NCBI GenBank assembly: GCA_025738555.1
Contig: JAOVFP010000004.1
Location: forward strand, 2,480,001-2,544,000
Source of the DNA: Cyathus striatus
Taxonomy: Eukaryota > Basidiomycota > Agaricomycetes > Agaricales > Nidulariaceae
Direction: 5' to 3'
Length of the DNA: 64,000 nucleotides
This document shows, piece by piece, positions 1 to 13,500 of the stretch; positions within the stretch are counted from its first letter, which is position 1; each line of letters opens with the position of its first letter. The translations under genes were made by a program, and so were the position numbers. The notes under the pieces were generated by a model. The model did no database searches. It was given only the letters and a program-made list of their open reading frames with translations, and was not told where the DNA came from.

Positions 1-1700
1 GGTCCATATAGATTAAATTAGACTGCTACTCATTCCGTTTAATTAAATTTTGTACATGTTACATATACCTGTTACATTTTAATTAAATAAGCCTACTTCT
101 TATGAGCCTATAAGTATCAGTACTCTTCTAGTTGACCGATGTGACGCCGCTCGCGCATTTAGGCGTAAAATTGTGCATTTTTATCATTTTCAGCATTAAA
201 GCTGAACACATTAAGGAAGCCCATATAATAAATAAAGATCCATGGACTGCTATTTAATAGCAAGCACTCAACAAATTGACTTAATATTCATAGTCATATA
301 CCATCTACAAATATACATATACAGTATAAGTGCTCCAATGTCCAACCTACCACTCACCTGGAAATAAAGGAAAGAGAATATAATCATTAAAATGGACCGC
401 TTTAGCATCAGTCACATGACTTGTATAGGTGTCTGTTAGGTTCTAATACCGATATAATTGTTTGTTTGGTAACAGGAATGATATTAAACAATTAGTCAGA
501 CATGATATAATGGAATATTAATAAAGAAATCTATGCATTACTCGGAGTACAAGACTCTACAGAAAGTTAATGTTGGTCTATGAGTAATACATACCTATAA
601 TGAATGAAATATATTCGAAAGAACAAGTGTAATATACTGTATCAATGGTAAATTGCAGTAATGGAATGATCAGCATATATTCTGAGGGCATACAGAGGTC
701 AAATCTCCATGAAAATGGGTGATCTTGGGCTCGTTCGAAGCTAGAAAGAAACACATGTTAATCGACCATGATTAGCAATGCAACGGACGGGATTCCGGCC
801 GATATCAGGCTGATAAACCAATCAGATATGTAAATGATGCTTATCTACCAGAAATAGCATTGATAAGGACATCTAAGGTCCTGAAACATAGGAGATTGGT
901 TATGAATGATTAATGCGCAGTGCTTCACAGCCTGGACCTAGGTAATAATATTACCAATAGTAATGAGGATCTGACTAATAGATGAGAGTAGTGTTTCCAT
1001 ATGTTTTCACTGTACATATTTAGTATTTATGATCTGAGAACTTGCTTTGTAATATGTTTTTCAATTCTGTATATAACTAGGTACATTAGAGGGTGGCAAA
1101 GGAAGCAGCTTAGCGCCTTTCTTGCCCAGTACATAGGTATAGGGTAGTGGTTTTGGTCTAGGTGTTTCAAAGGAATTTAAAGTGATTTTATCGGAATTGT
1201 GTGGTTACTACAAAGTACAAAGGACTGAGATTCCAGTGAGGGTCTAGTATTTGGGATTTTGAGTAAAGCGAAATCAAGGAAAGCAAAGGGTTGCTTTCAA
1301 CCAGTTCGAAGGATTTAAGTTAGCACAAAGGTGTTAATTAAAGTCTTGCAATTTCGGAGTAGTACAAAGAGTATTACTTCTTTTTCTTACAATAAATCAT
1401 TATTGTTTCGGTTCATTTGGGATTGAAAAGCGAACTTAAAGATACCTTAACATAAAGAGGAGCACTACCTTACCCGTCACTCGCATTTTCGGAGTTTTTG
1501 TACAAGTTAGAAGTGATCTTGCTGTGGAAACATAGTAGAATTTACATCTAGAATACAAGTACCCGTTTCACCGAGTGTAAAACAAACTACCTAAGAATTA
1601 AAATTCCAGCTCAAACATTGAACAACAAACCATTGAACAACAAACAGTAAATAGTATCGGCCTATCGCCGATTCGCCGTAGTGTCCCTACTTATCACACC
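1..1700. other. AT-rich intergenic stretch, no gene seen
   Basis: No open frame of convincing length or composition, no RNA gene and no repeat structure was recognised on either strand. The sequence is A+T-rich with scattered short direct repeats only. Confidence 0.6.
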
Positions 1701-1714
1701 ACCATCACCCTCGC

Positions 1715-1850
1715 TGCTTTGGTAATTCTAAAGCAGACTTCTTTCTTCCCTCATACCCCCACCTCATTGACTGCTTTGGTAATTCTAAAGCAGACTTCCT
1801 TCTTCCCTCATACCCCCACCTCATTGACTGTTTTGGTAATTCTAATGCAG
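1715..1850. repeat. 57-bp tandem repeat, about 2.4 copies
   Basis: The unit begins TGCTTTGGTAATTCTAAAGC and recurs at 1715, 1772 and 1829, which gives a period of exactly 57 bp. Copies one and two are almost identical; the third starts TGTTTTGG and breaks off after about 20 bp. Because 57 is a multiple of three, the array stays open on both strands and produces repetitive spurious reading frames. I see no gene context that would make it coding. Confidence 0.85.
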
Positions 1851-1944
1851 ATGCTCCTAGCTCATTTCTCAACTGCTTGGAAGCTTCATTACCGAATTTT
1901 CCTGCTCTGGTAACTCCAAAGCAGAGTGTTGCATATGACAACTA

Positions 1945-2205
1945 CAAATCTTGCAAGTGACGTTGCTGACGTTGCTCACCAATTTCGCATGTGACGTTGC
2001 CTGGCATTGCCCCTCTGAGGATTGATGTTGCCTGGCATTGCTATTCTGTGAGTTGACGTTGCCTGATGTTGCTGACGTTGCGAACATCTGAGAATTGACG
2101 TTGCCTGACGTTGCTTGCATTGCCTGACGTTGCTGTGACATTGCTGGCATTGCTGTGATGTTGCCCTGGCGTTGCCTGTGGACGTTGCTGGCATTGTAAG
2201 CCGAC
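1945..2205. repeat. GACGTTGC-motif degenerate minisatellite
   Basis: The octamer GACGTTGC, with variants such as GGCATTGC and GATGTTGC, recurs more than a dozen times in about 250 bp, mostly in one orientation and at irregular spacing. The variants differ largely by C/T or G/A at the CpG of the motif. The same motif, in both orientations, reappears at 4895-4990 just before a KDZ transposase remnant, and once at about 15990. This is compatible with subterminal repeats of a DNA transposon, but no terminal inverted repeat was identified. Confidence 0.7.
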
Positions 2206-4527
2206 CCATCTGTGTGAGCTATCATTTCTAGTGGATATTGGTGATTGGCTTATATATGACCTTATATATGATTATTACTGCTGGTAGACCTAAGAAAATC
2301 TTCAATTCAGTAGACCAACACAATAGCTAGTTGACATCACAACAGTTACCTGAAGACTGTATTCAAGGCGTAGATGATAACAAACACTATCCATCAAGAT
2401 TTGGATCAATAACATGGAATGGGCGAGAACGACGATACTCACAGGCGAGGCTACCATCATCCATTCAAGTTCAAGTTCACTTGTTTAAGTCTTAGAGTGG
2501 CAAGGACCTGCACTGATGAACCTGAGGGCCTTTTCCGTAAGTACTAATCCAATTGTATAACGTCTTGCACTGACTGAAAAGTACTCTCTCAAGGCTTTTA
2601 GTGACAAACGTCGCCGAGTAAGTCAGATTGTTGAAGATACGTAGTCCAATTCAAGTTTGACGAGTTTTTGAACTTATTGCGTTTCGATTTTGACCAATGG
2701 CAGACAAGGGTGCCAGTGCAACAGCGTAAAAGGTACGAGGGACCAAGGCTGAGCCAGTCCGCGTTCAACCCCGGCTGTGTGCTCCAAAAGAACGTAACAC
2801 TAGCACTCGCAAGCTTGTCCATCCCGTACCAAACATCTCCTGTATGCTTTGCACTTCATCTCAATTTCGAATGGTGCTGGTCGTAGTTACCCGTCCAAAT
2901 GCAACCTCAAGCTATCGTGTTGGTGTCATCAGTGTCCTCGGTTTACGATATTTCGTGTTCGATACTTGTAAAGAGTAAGGTACCAATAGACAATACTATC
3001 ATTACTCCCCTCTTCTCTCACCATCGCCACCTTCCAATATCTTAGAAGCAAGCTCGGGCTGTAGCATGGGGGAGCGATTGGACTCTGGCTATATGCAATG
3101 TAGTAATCATCACATCTTTTTCATTTGTCTTTTATTCCAACCATTCCAGAATTAGAAGGTTGGTGGAGGGCAGAAAATGACCCCTCCATGAGACTTACAT
3201 TGTTGTATTGCAGCTGAACACATTCCATTCTTAACCGATTTATTATTTATGCCATTCATCAAGTCGCCGCAACAAGGTATATCCACCATTTTTCACTCCA
3301 GAATATCTCTAAACTTATGGCTTTGTTGTATAATTGTCTTTACAACGTTACAACTTTTCAAACTACATATTTATGTACTGTATATTTCGTTTAATTTCCG
3401 CTATTTCGAGCACTGACGATATGGAAGATAGAAAAAATGCAACAGTTACAAAAACTTATGGGTAGTGGATATCGTACCACCCTACTACCCTGCAGCTTCT
3501 AGGTGTCTTTCCCGTACACACATAGAAATGGACAGTCTATTACAAGGATGGGTCAGTGTTAATTGCTTTGCATTGACTCGAGACTTACTTCAACTTCAGT
3601 AATTTTTAGCCCTTTTTCCCTCCTCTCATCATTTTCCTCTCCTTGATGATGAACGCTCATCAGCCTAGCCGGTCTCCAATGCTTCCCTGGGCCACCCCAC
3701 TGCACCATCACTCGGTTGCCAGCCTAACGTGGTTTTGCTGTCTAGAAAGAATCATGAAACTGAAGAGAATGGTGCGTACGTTAAAAAAGTCGGCCTGCTC
3801 GCAATAACTGATGAATGTAGGTTGCATTTTTGGTCTACAATCAATGCTGTGTAAATTATTACAATAATTCTATCTAAAATAACATGAAAACCTACCTCTG
3901 AATGCTTGGTATGGGTTGGGTATGGGTTGGTACAGGAAGTTCGGCTATGTGGTGACTTTGGAAGCACTCGAAAGCTTAATTCGAACGCGGGTCACTACTA
4001 CCCCGTCCAAATACGCAACAACGCTCAGCCTCCTTTTCCTTACCACTTTCATTTACGACGACACCCACAACATGGAGAACGACCATATGCGAAAGCCTGG
4101 TTTGTCTTTTTCATCATACTCTACATAGACGGTATGTTCTTTCCTCCTTCTCTCCCTTCTCCCCCTACACTTTTCATCCCTAATACCACTACAGCCATGG
4201 TTTCATCCTCACAATCACAAGCTCCGTCCTCAACCGCAAGTTCCAGCAGGTCGTCCAGTACCGTCCTTCGTCCCCCCATAGCTTCTCTCCCTGGCCGCAT
4301 ATCTGTCCCCCCCAACATCGTCTTGCACACCACCAGCACCACAGCCTTCCCACCAGCACCTCCCTTCTACCACCCACCTCACACCACCACGCCACCTCCA
4401 CCTCTGGGTGTAGCTATCTCACACCCCCTCACATCCCACACGGTCGTTCTACGCCATGTACTAGGTCTTGGAGCAAGTGACATGAGTTAATCAGTCCCTA
4501 CAAGCCTGCTTCCTAGGCCTCCTCCTC
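2206..4527. other. Non-coding interval, no supported gene
   Basis: The longest open frame, 3906-4490 on the plus strand, is 194 codons but becomes Ser/Thr/Pro-rich low-complexity sequence driven by C-rich tracts, and it has no recognisable domain. The other frames here are short. Nothing supports a gene. Confidence 0.5.
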
Positions 4528-4735
4528 GTGTCCCCTACCTCAACATCCCCCATCTCTACGTGTACTAATGTCCCCCACCTTACATGTTTCAACGTCCTCA
4601 CCTCTACACATATCAACGTCCTTCACCTCTATCGTCCCCCACCTTACGTGTCTCAACATCCCCACCTCTACACGTATGAACGTCCCCCACCTCTACATGT
4701 CTCAACATCCCCCACCTCTGTTGTTGTCGCCTCAC
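4528..4735. repeat. Degenerate C-rich tandem repeat
   Basis: A sequence of the type TCAACATCCCCCACCTCTAC recurs about seven times at roughly 25-30-bp spacing, with variation at several positions. It creates overlapping His/Pro/Ser/Thr-rich spurious frames on the plus strand. Confidence 0.7.
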
Positions 4736-4894
4736 CCCTCACAACGATTTCATGTCCTTCAACCATTGATTTATCTATTAAATATGTCTTAATGTATGTC
4801 TACTTTCTTCTAAGTACTAAATTATAACCTCTCATGTGCCTCATCCTTCAATTTCGACCACAGCTACACTAGCACGCACCCCACACTCTGCAAT

Positions 4895-4990
4895 GTTGCC
4901 GTGACGTTGCATGACGTTGCCATGTGAGAATTGACGTTGCCACAAGATAAATTACTGGCAACGTCAAAATCCAGGCAACGTCAAAAACTA
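4895..4990. repeat. GACGTTGCC repeats in both orientations
   Basis: At least three copies of GACGTTGC on the plus strand (4895-4945) are followed by two copies of its complement GGCAACGTC (about 4960-4985). One inverted pair flanks a 14-bp spacer. This is the same motif as the 1945-2205 array, here turning back on itself about 40 bp before KDZ-derived coding sequence. It may be the inner part of a transposon end. Confidence 0.6.
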
Positions 4991-5019
4991 GTAGCCCCTT
5001 TAGTTCTACTATGAGGTTT

Positions 5020-5590
5020 TAATTGAGTAATGGGTTACATAGGCTATTACAAGCTACAAAAGCACATCACAAAGGCCCCTGAGCAACACTTGCATGCTAT
5101 TCATTCAGCTTTGGAGCATTACAAGTTAAACACTGCTGCATAGGCAATGCTATCCCCCCACCAGTCGCTGTCATGGGATAAAGTGGTTAACTATGCATAT
5201 TTAGCCGATTTCGACCTCTTGCGAGATACCTGTTAAGACATTTGAGAACGACCTCAGGTTAAGCCCTCTTCATGTATTCTCATGGGTCAGCATTTTAAAA
5301 TATGCCGTGCACATGAAGAAATCACTAGAGTCGATATCGAAATCCGTCATGTAATTACACACCTTCATAATGAAGATCAACACCTCCGTGCTAAAGAGCA
5401 AGAATTCAAAGCAACAGATCCTTTCCTTGCCCATCAGATTCATCGCTATTGGCTAGAACATATGTGCTTTTCTGGGGTGCACTTGCAGCAGTTTGGGAAG
5501 TTAGCCATACTACCACATTTTACAGGCAGGATTTTGCCAGGCAACAGCATGGATAAGACCTTACATCAGGGAATAGAATATAAGTAATTC
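5020..5590 (+). pseudogene. KDZ transposase remnant, C-terminal part
   Basis: The translation carries the landmark LSWDKVVNYAYLADFDLLRD followed by ICRAHEEITRVDIEIRHVIT. From memory of the family, these match the C-terminal region of Kyakuja-Dileera-Zisupton (KDZ, CxC-associated) transposases of Agaricomycetes. The frame is interrupted by TAG at 5143, TAA at 5234 and TGA at 5243. In the RDT-C-stop-DI-stop-ERP stretch, the family expects Arg, Gln and Arg, so each change is explained by a C-to-T transition (CGT to TGT, CAA to TAA, CGA to TGA). The catalytic part of the transposase is missing upstream. It is a dead fragment, useful as a record of mutation. Confidence 0.75.
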
Positions 5591-5819
5591 CGAGTATATT
5601 ACTGGCACTAAGTGGAGAGTAAGAGGATGCCAAAAGAGAAGAGGAGGATGCACAAAGTCTTGAGGAACGATTCGACGTTATGTCCACAGTTACATACTAA
5701 CAATAACATTATATATTCAAATACTAGCTAAATACAAATGCATACTAGAAGGAGCTATACATACTGATACACGACAGGCAAATGCATACTTGCTGCTGAC
5801 ATGGTGCTGGAGGCTGCAC

Positions 5820-5945
5820 TAGGGGACGGGTGGTGGTGTTTGGTGATGGCGGTGTCAAGTGGTGATGGTGGATGGTGGTGGTGAGTGGTGGCGAGTGGTG
5901 GCGTGATAATATGGTGATGGCGGTGTTGAGTGGTGGCGATAGCTA
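5820..5945. repeat. GGTGGTGA-type simple-sequence tract
   Basis: A purine-rich plus strand built from variants of GGTGATGG, GGTGGTGG and GAGTGGTGGCGA. It produces a His/Pro/Thr-rich spurious frame on the minus strand. A shorter similar tract lies at about 6683-6720. Confidence 0.75.
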
Positions 5946-5949
5946 CAGT

Positions 5950-8900
5950 GGGTATGCGTAGCATACTATCATGGTCATTGGCATGCAAAGTGACATAGTA
6001 ATGCAAACTCACATTTTTTGACCCATACCCTTCGCATACTTGCCTTAACAACTCTCGGGATTGGAAGTGATATGTCTCGTCTGCTTAAGTCTGCAAAATA
6101 CAAGAGTATATTGCAAGATTCAATGAATACAGAACACTATTTATGTCTTGCAAAATGTAAAAATTGTACTGTTTAGCTTCTATCATCTGATATATTTACT
6201 CTAAAGAAATATAATTTGGTAAAAACATTATTACTATGTGATAGATCATATTGCAAAAGACAGAATGTAAATTGAGTAGGAGGAAGTGAAGATATTCTGT
6301 TTGAAGACGCAGAGCATGACATCTGCTCTTGAGATGCGTTGAATTCCAATCTCCACTTGAAGATCCATCACGATCAAAGGGTCTTCAAAGGGACGACCTA
6401 ACTGATAATCAATGGACAATGCTGAGTTTTCTTATGAACCTCATCGCCGCACCATGACATAACGTGACAAAAGTTTGCAACTCCCTGATTTTGGACTAGG
6501 CCTCACTTTGCACTTCATATATTGTCCTCCTGTTGGTGATTTTTTATATAATTTGGAAGTAAGAACATTCAGATGCATTACTATCAATTTGTAAAATTTG
6601 AAGTGGATACAAGCAATAATGAGTAAGTCTGAAGGGATTTTCAAAAAAGTTTGCAACACCCTGAGCATGATAGTAGTGTGTAGAGGTGGTGAATGGTGGT
6701 GTGATAGCTGCGGCAGGTGCATACTCCCCACTTTTACACAATCCCTCCACGCAGTATACATCAAAACAACAAAAGTCTGCCCCTCAGGGTTCCCAACCAA
6801 ATATGGTGTCATATCACCTCAACCCAATCAGTTAACAGCAGGCACAACCTGTCTGTCACCCAAGACATGTCCATCCTGTCCCAATGTCCTGCATATGTAC
6901 AAAAGCTCAACAGTGTCAATCACTGCCATATGGTATGCCACAGCAGCTAAAAGTGAGCTCCCTGAAGTGATATCCATCTCTCATATCATTAGGGTAGTTC
7001 CTCAGTAGGCCATTTTCAACTGGGGGAACAGATTGCACCATCTAGGATCTCCTTGATCTACAGCAAAATGCTGTGTACTGCCCTTGCATGTCATATAATG
7101 GTATCTTGAAGAGTGATAATGTGCACCATGGCATGGTATGCGAGACATAGAAGAGCCATATGAACAAAGTCTGCCCTAGGAATAATGTTAGTGGTGCTAG
7201 ATACTGAAGAGGGAAACTTGTGTTTGAAGGTCCTTCGCAAAGAAATGCGAGTCACTGGCACATCCGTCCAGTGTAAGGGTTCTAAGGTGATGGAATAAGA
7301 TAGTTAGCAATGTATGTGAGAGAAATGATGACACAAAAACAAAGAGAACTTCGAGTTGAAGTTCTGAGACGAGAGTGGTTGAATGAAGTTTGTTTCAATG
7401 AGTTGAAATGAGTAGAGCATTGCAGGACGATGCAGACAGTGACAGAGAACAATTATGAAATGCTTAAACGGGAGCTTGAGGTGGTAAACTTCACTGAATT
7501 TCGATATACCTAGATGTACAGTTTATATAGAAAAGAAAGAAAGAATATATCTAAAAAGAGCGAACTGAGTATAAGTAAGGCCAAGGATAAGATATGAATT
7601 GAATAATTGTTCCAAGGAGCCAAAACACGAGTCTGTTTGGAATAGAATGTAGAGAATGAATTAAAGGATAAGGGGAGAGAGAGAATGTGTTGAAATGTTG
7701 ATATGGAGATGATTAGGTTTTAAGGTGCTGCTGTTGAGCGGTCTCTTGGTTACTTGAGTCTGTGTTGTAAACATTCCTGTGGTGGTCTTGGTGTTGAATA
7801 TATGGTTAGCATTGTGGCAAAGGGGGTGGAGGCAGAGAGCATCAGGGAGCATGTTGAGGTGGCAGAGATGATAGTGTAGACACGCTGTTTCAAGCTTGAT
7901 GATGTGAACACATCACGTGACTATATGCATTCACAGAACTTGTAGAATCGTTCATTTCATAGTGCAGGCCAAACGCCTGCTCTACAATACATGAGGTGCA
8001 ATGGACTTATCATAGCTCGGGGAATGTGCACAAAGGGAGATGGCTCCGTTCCAGAAATGAGGTGTTGCCTCATGCTCCTTGTCTTGATCCTCTTTCACTG
8101 CCCACCAACTCACCTGTTCTATTCGCATCTCCTATGAACTTAGAATACCCTACCCCATACATGGAAACATGGGAACACTACAACACAAATAATCAGCCTC
8201 TCTTGCCCCCCCAAGCATAACAGAAGATCAGCTCACCACACAACAGCACCCTGTGGAGCCCATCGAGGGGCAGTAGTGAGTTGGCTTTAAGTGGTTGGTT
8301 GGAAGTTGCAGGTGGTGAGAGTTGAGTGGTGGTTGCCACTGAGAAGGGTGGAAAAGAGCACTTTTAGATCACTGTCAGGGCAAGTTGTGAAAGGAGGGGA
8401 GGAGTAACGTACAAGAGTGAAGGAGGGTTGTCACATGAGCATCCTCAACAATGCAGGGCGTAACCAGCAAGGAGGTCATATGACAGCCTCATACTGTAAC
8501 CAGTGATGTGGAGGGAGACACAGTGGCACATTGAGGAGGTAGCAGTAGAATGGTGATGGCCACGTGCTATATCCAGCAAGGAGAGGAGGAAGTGGTAGGT
8601 CGAGAAAATTTTACTTGGACCAGTGGCATGAGTGTTATCGTTTGTATCAGTGGCATATGAAGATCATTATAATGCTGAGGATGAGGAAGGCCATTATACT
8701 TAATGAGAGGCCTATTATTGCGCATGTATTGTGTGTAAATCTGTGGGGGGTGGGTGTTGGTTAAGAAGGGAGGGGAAAGAGGAAGGGAAATGCACCAGTT
8801 GCTTCTGGGTACATTGGTACTCAACAGGGTAACATGCTCATAACCATTTTCATAATAGTTATCACTGAGGGTATTTGTAGTCCCACTATTGCACTGGACA

Positions 8901-10570
8901 TGGCTATTTCGGTAGATGCATTTGGGTCTGTTGAGCATAGGGGGAGGGAGGAGAAGGAGAAGGTGGCGGGTGGGAGAGTTGATTGTGATTCAGGTCTGCA
9001 TGATTGTCAGCTCAATGTACAAAGATAGAGAGAGGAAACATATACATCACAGTTGTAGAACTGCCCACACCAGAAGTCAATGACACACTCTCTGTAACCG
9101 ACACTACAGCTGAGCTTGAATCAGCCACAGACATCTCTGTCTCTGAAATCACCAACAAATTATCCCCTCTACAGCTGATACTAGAACTCCCACTCCCACT
9201 CATGGTCTGGCTACTGCTAGAGCTCTCAGTTCCATGACGAGATAAGTCCCAGTGTAACAGAAGATGGAGAGTACTAAAAGTTGCAGATGAAGATAGGGGA
9301 GTTGCATCGTTTTGTTCTGCTGAGGAGCCTGAGACAGGGAGGAGGGTCGATGCGATACGGGGTGGGTGATACTGGGTGATACAATGAGGCAGTGACGAGG
9401 TAGCGATGGGATGGTGACAGCCGCATGTTGTATCCAGCAAAGAGAAGAAGAAGTGGTAGGAGGGGTAGGAGGGAAGGATCTGGTGGCGATGGCCAGCCAA
9501 TGAGGAGCAGAAAGATATGGGGAGGTAGTAGACCTCATGCTGTATCCAACAAGGTAGGCTTCACACATACATGACATGGTGGTGCAGCGAAGAGGTAGTG
9601 TCTGTCATTTGAACTAGTGAGGATCATACCATATCCAGTGGTGAGGTCATGGAAGGCGGGGTGGGAGGGCATGGTGGTGACAGCTAGCTAGCAGCTTACT
9701 ACATAGCCAATGACAACAGTTAGCAAGGCACAGCAAGAGTAATGTTTGAACTTACTTGTGCACATGTTCTACCCTATCTCCTAGGTGGTCTCCAACACAG
9801 TGTCATGGACTTGAGGGAGCAGCCTTGACAGTATAGTATGTTTGGGGGTTATGGGTGAAGAGTGAGGCAGAGGGGAGGCAGGCTGGCAGCAGGAGGGATG
9901 ATGAGTGAGGTGGTGGGGAAGTGCCATAGCCGATAACAATGAGCAGGATTAAACAGCTGTATACAACAAATAACTTACCTAAGCGCAGTGGACAGCTGAA
10001 AGGTGGGCGGGAAAGAGGAGCAAGAAGAGCATAAGGTGGGAGTGTGATGAGCAGGCCATCACAATGATGAGGGGGAGGGATAAGCACTAAGCGGCAATGG
10101 CAACAATGGAAGTTGCTGGTTGTATTTGAAGTGCCCTTGAGGTACCGAGACTGGGAATTGCTGACTGCATCGGCAACAACCTTGCTTGATTCAAAGGATA
10201 ATAGGTAGTGGTTTGGAGCAAACTTACGTGCTGTTAGTTCTACAAGTACAGTATATAGTTACAGATACGATAGATAATAAATATATATCAAAGTTGATGT
10301 TGAATGCTAGGTGAATCTATGTCATGGAAGGTAGTATGTGGTTTGTTCTTGTTGCCAACAGTGTAGGCTTTCTTTGTGTAATGCATGGGGATGAGATCGA
10401 GTTGAAACCAAAGGGTAGGAGGGGGAAGGATAGAAGTTATGGTAGGAGGGAGGTTGACACAAATTGCGACAAGGTTTGCCATGTAATGGTCATACTGTAC
10501 CAAATTTTGTCCTTGAGGTGTAACATAATATGCTAGTTCAAAGTTAATTTTGACAGTAGCATTAACGAGC
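5950..10570. other. Repeat-rich non-coding interval
   Basis: No credible gene was seen. A direct repeat of AAAGTTTGCAAC followed by (T/A)CCCTGA lies at about 6470 and 6648. Variants of TATCCAGCAAGGAGAGGAGG (or GTATCCAACAAGG) recur at about 8570, 9430, 9545 and 9630, each in a similar neighbourhood, and suggest a degenerate repeat of several hundred base pairs. Long purine-rich tracts at 8940-8975 and 9880-10080 give spurious Ser/Pro/His-rich frames on the minus strand. Confidence 0.5.
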
Positions 10571-13500
10571 TGGTGTTGGTAGTTGCTAGGATGAATACTG
10601 TGTCCATTAATGTTGTATACAGCTGGGTGGACAATTTTATGAGCCATGGCTTACATCAAAAGTACACACTGCCTTGGTCCTACCACATCACTTTTGACTC
10701 CTGGATGTTCCTTCGTGCTAATAACTGTACACAAATTGCTATTATTGACAGTGATGACAGCACCGCTGCTTCATGTTTTGAATGCAGAAACCTTGAAAAG
10801 ACAGCATATCTACAGGGGATCATCAAACGATTAAACAATGGGGTATTGGAGACGTCACCACTTGCATATCATGGTTTTAGTGGCCTTGAGGAGTTGCTAC
10901 ATCAGAAAAACAAGACTATTGAATTTTACCGGCTTCGTGGTTTAAATCAGGCAAAGAAATTGCTCATGAATGCAAAGTCCTTCAATAACCATAAGTGACT
11001 CTTGATGGCAATATCTAGTGGACAAGTCAATCATGTGGATAGGCTCATTAGCATTGGACTTCAACAAGGGAAAAGTATTGAGGCTATCTATGACTCATAT
11101 AATAATGCAGCCAAAGGAGTATATAGCCCAAAAGGTTATACTGAGGAAGAAACTATGAAGGCACTACTCGCATGGAGACTTACTGGAAATTGTTTTGCTC
11201 ACATAAACCACAAAGCAAATGGAGCACCAAGTGTTTCATACCTGCGAACACGATTGATCATGTCACCACTTATACCATCTTGTGGGCCACCAGAAATCTA
11301 TGAGATTAAGTCTAATCTTGATGAAAGCATCAAGAGCATAACTCAAGTAATCGAAAACTATTTGAAGCCAAATCAGGTTATCCATGTAGTTCTTATGTTT
11401 GATGAAATTGTGATGGAGAAAAGGATCCGCTGGGACCCAAAAACAAATTTATTCTTGGGAGTCTGCAGGGAACACTCACATCGAACATGAATACAATTTA
11501 TTAATGAAGACGATATGAAGGAACTATTTAAAAATCTTGACAGTGATATTATTCATTATGCCAGCAAGGTGAGAGTTTTATGTTGCATAGCCTGTTGCTT
11601 TTCAAGACTAAACAATCTGTTCTAGGCTACAGTGGTGGCTACTGGTGCTCTCTGCAAAGATAATAAAATATATCCTGCCCAACCAGTAATGGTATCTGGT
11701 GACTGTAAATGCGAGTCTGCGCAGGAACATGCTACTGTTATTCAGACAGTACTCAATGAGGTCAATTCATTAAAGGATAAAACAAGATTTCATGTTGTAT
11801 CAATAGCTTCTGATGGTGAAACTTGACATGGTTCTGCCTTGGCACAGCTGGCATTCAAGAGAAAGCTTGGAGCAGACTCTCCAATATATCCACTGCTCAG
11901 ATTCCTAACATTTTTAGACTTTCATGTGGGCAAAGATGACATTACCATTGACAAAGATTTCAAACACATTATCAAACAACTCCAGAATCTCTTTATGCGT
12001 GAACATGGTGTTGTTATTAATCAGCGTCGCATAACACCCCAAATAATTATTGGCCAGCTCAAGAGCGAAGGAATATCCACTGATCACATCTGGGCAATAT
12101 TTAATCCTGAGGATAAGCAAGATGTAAAATTGGCATATGATATGCTAAGTAATATCTGGAGTTTATCATGCTCTTCCAATGTTTTAAAGCCTGCATTCCA
12201 AGAGAATCAGAATGCACTGTGGACTCTTGGAAGGTTGATATTTCATTTGGTTTTCCCTTACCTCTGTGTTGATCTTTCACTGTCGGAGCAAATCGAACAC
12301 ATTAGTGCTGCTGCTCATATCAGTCTTGCACTATACCGGCTTGATGGAAAGGATTTTTTTCCAACCAATCTATACATTGATCTAATGCTCAATATCAAGA
12401 ATGTGATATATTCTGTCGCTAAAGCCATAGTTGATGATCCAGATGGTGAATTCTGGATAATCTTACTCGGAACTGATTGCTTGGAGGCACTGTTTGGCAT
12501 TCTTAGAACAAAGGTTGGAAACGATGCAAATTTGGATATATTGCAACTGGTATCACGAATATCTGGTACAATTGAAGTCTCAAATATTTTGGCTATGTAT
12601 CCACATTTTGATTGCTCTCCTCGTCGACTTAGGCTTCCAGCCTTAACATGCGAGGCCACAGTTATTCCTGATAGTGCAGACCATATCAAACCTAGCTGTT
12701 GGAGAGGCAATGTCAAAGTAAAGAATGTGTCACTTCAGACATCCTGGAATCAAGGTTGAGAACTTGCAGAAAGCGAATGTGAATTTATTAAACCTATTCT
12801 CAAACAAATGGAGCAGGAAGGAGCTGACATTCTCTCTCCTAATGGAGTGCTTCTAATAAATGTACCTCACAATGCAGATGATGTGGACATAAGCCTTGAA
12901 GAAACAGCAGAAGCAGTGCCACCTCCTGCCAAAGACACAGAAATTTGTATTAATGTTGAAGACCAATTACTAGCCACAAGTAATTCTGAGTTTTCATGTG
13001 ACTCAAATTCAAAAGGAATGGTCATGTTTGATGGAAAAGAAACAGCAAAAGCAAGGGCTCTATCACAATTTAGTAAATATCGGAAATCTGCAAGCTCAAC
13101 TGACCAGCTAAAACGAGTACAGTCACTTGCATGATATCAAGATAAATCTGACGTAACTGAATCATTTTTCTCCTTGGATGATGGAGATGATGCAATACTT
13201 ATAGGTGATCCTGTTGCAACTATTCTCTGCTCAGAAAATCGCTTCTGGCTGTGTATAGCAGAGATTAATGGCTTACAAGTTGATGGAAAATCAACTGACT
13301 GTATCAACTTAAAATTGCTTTCAGAAGAGATTATATCTGTCTCTTACCAAGTTCTTGGACTCAAAACAGCAGATTCAAATGATGATCCTGAAGAAATATA
13401 TGACTGGAGAACTTATTCTATGGCTTATGAACAATCCTTCATTGTTCCAGGACGATTAATTCAAGTGGTTGACCCAGTACTCTCAAAAACACATCGCAAA

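Noticed and set aside
1715..1850. CRISPR-like array from the 57-bp repeats.
   Set aside because: The repeats are tandem without spacers, there are only about 2.4 copies, and the sequence context is eukaryotic.
3906..4490. A 194-codon open frame on the plus strand.
   Set aside because: Its second half is Ser/Thr/Pro-rich low-complexity sequence encoded by C-rich tracts; no domain, splice context or promoter supports it.
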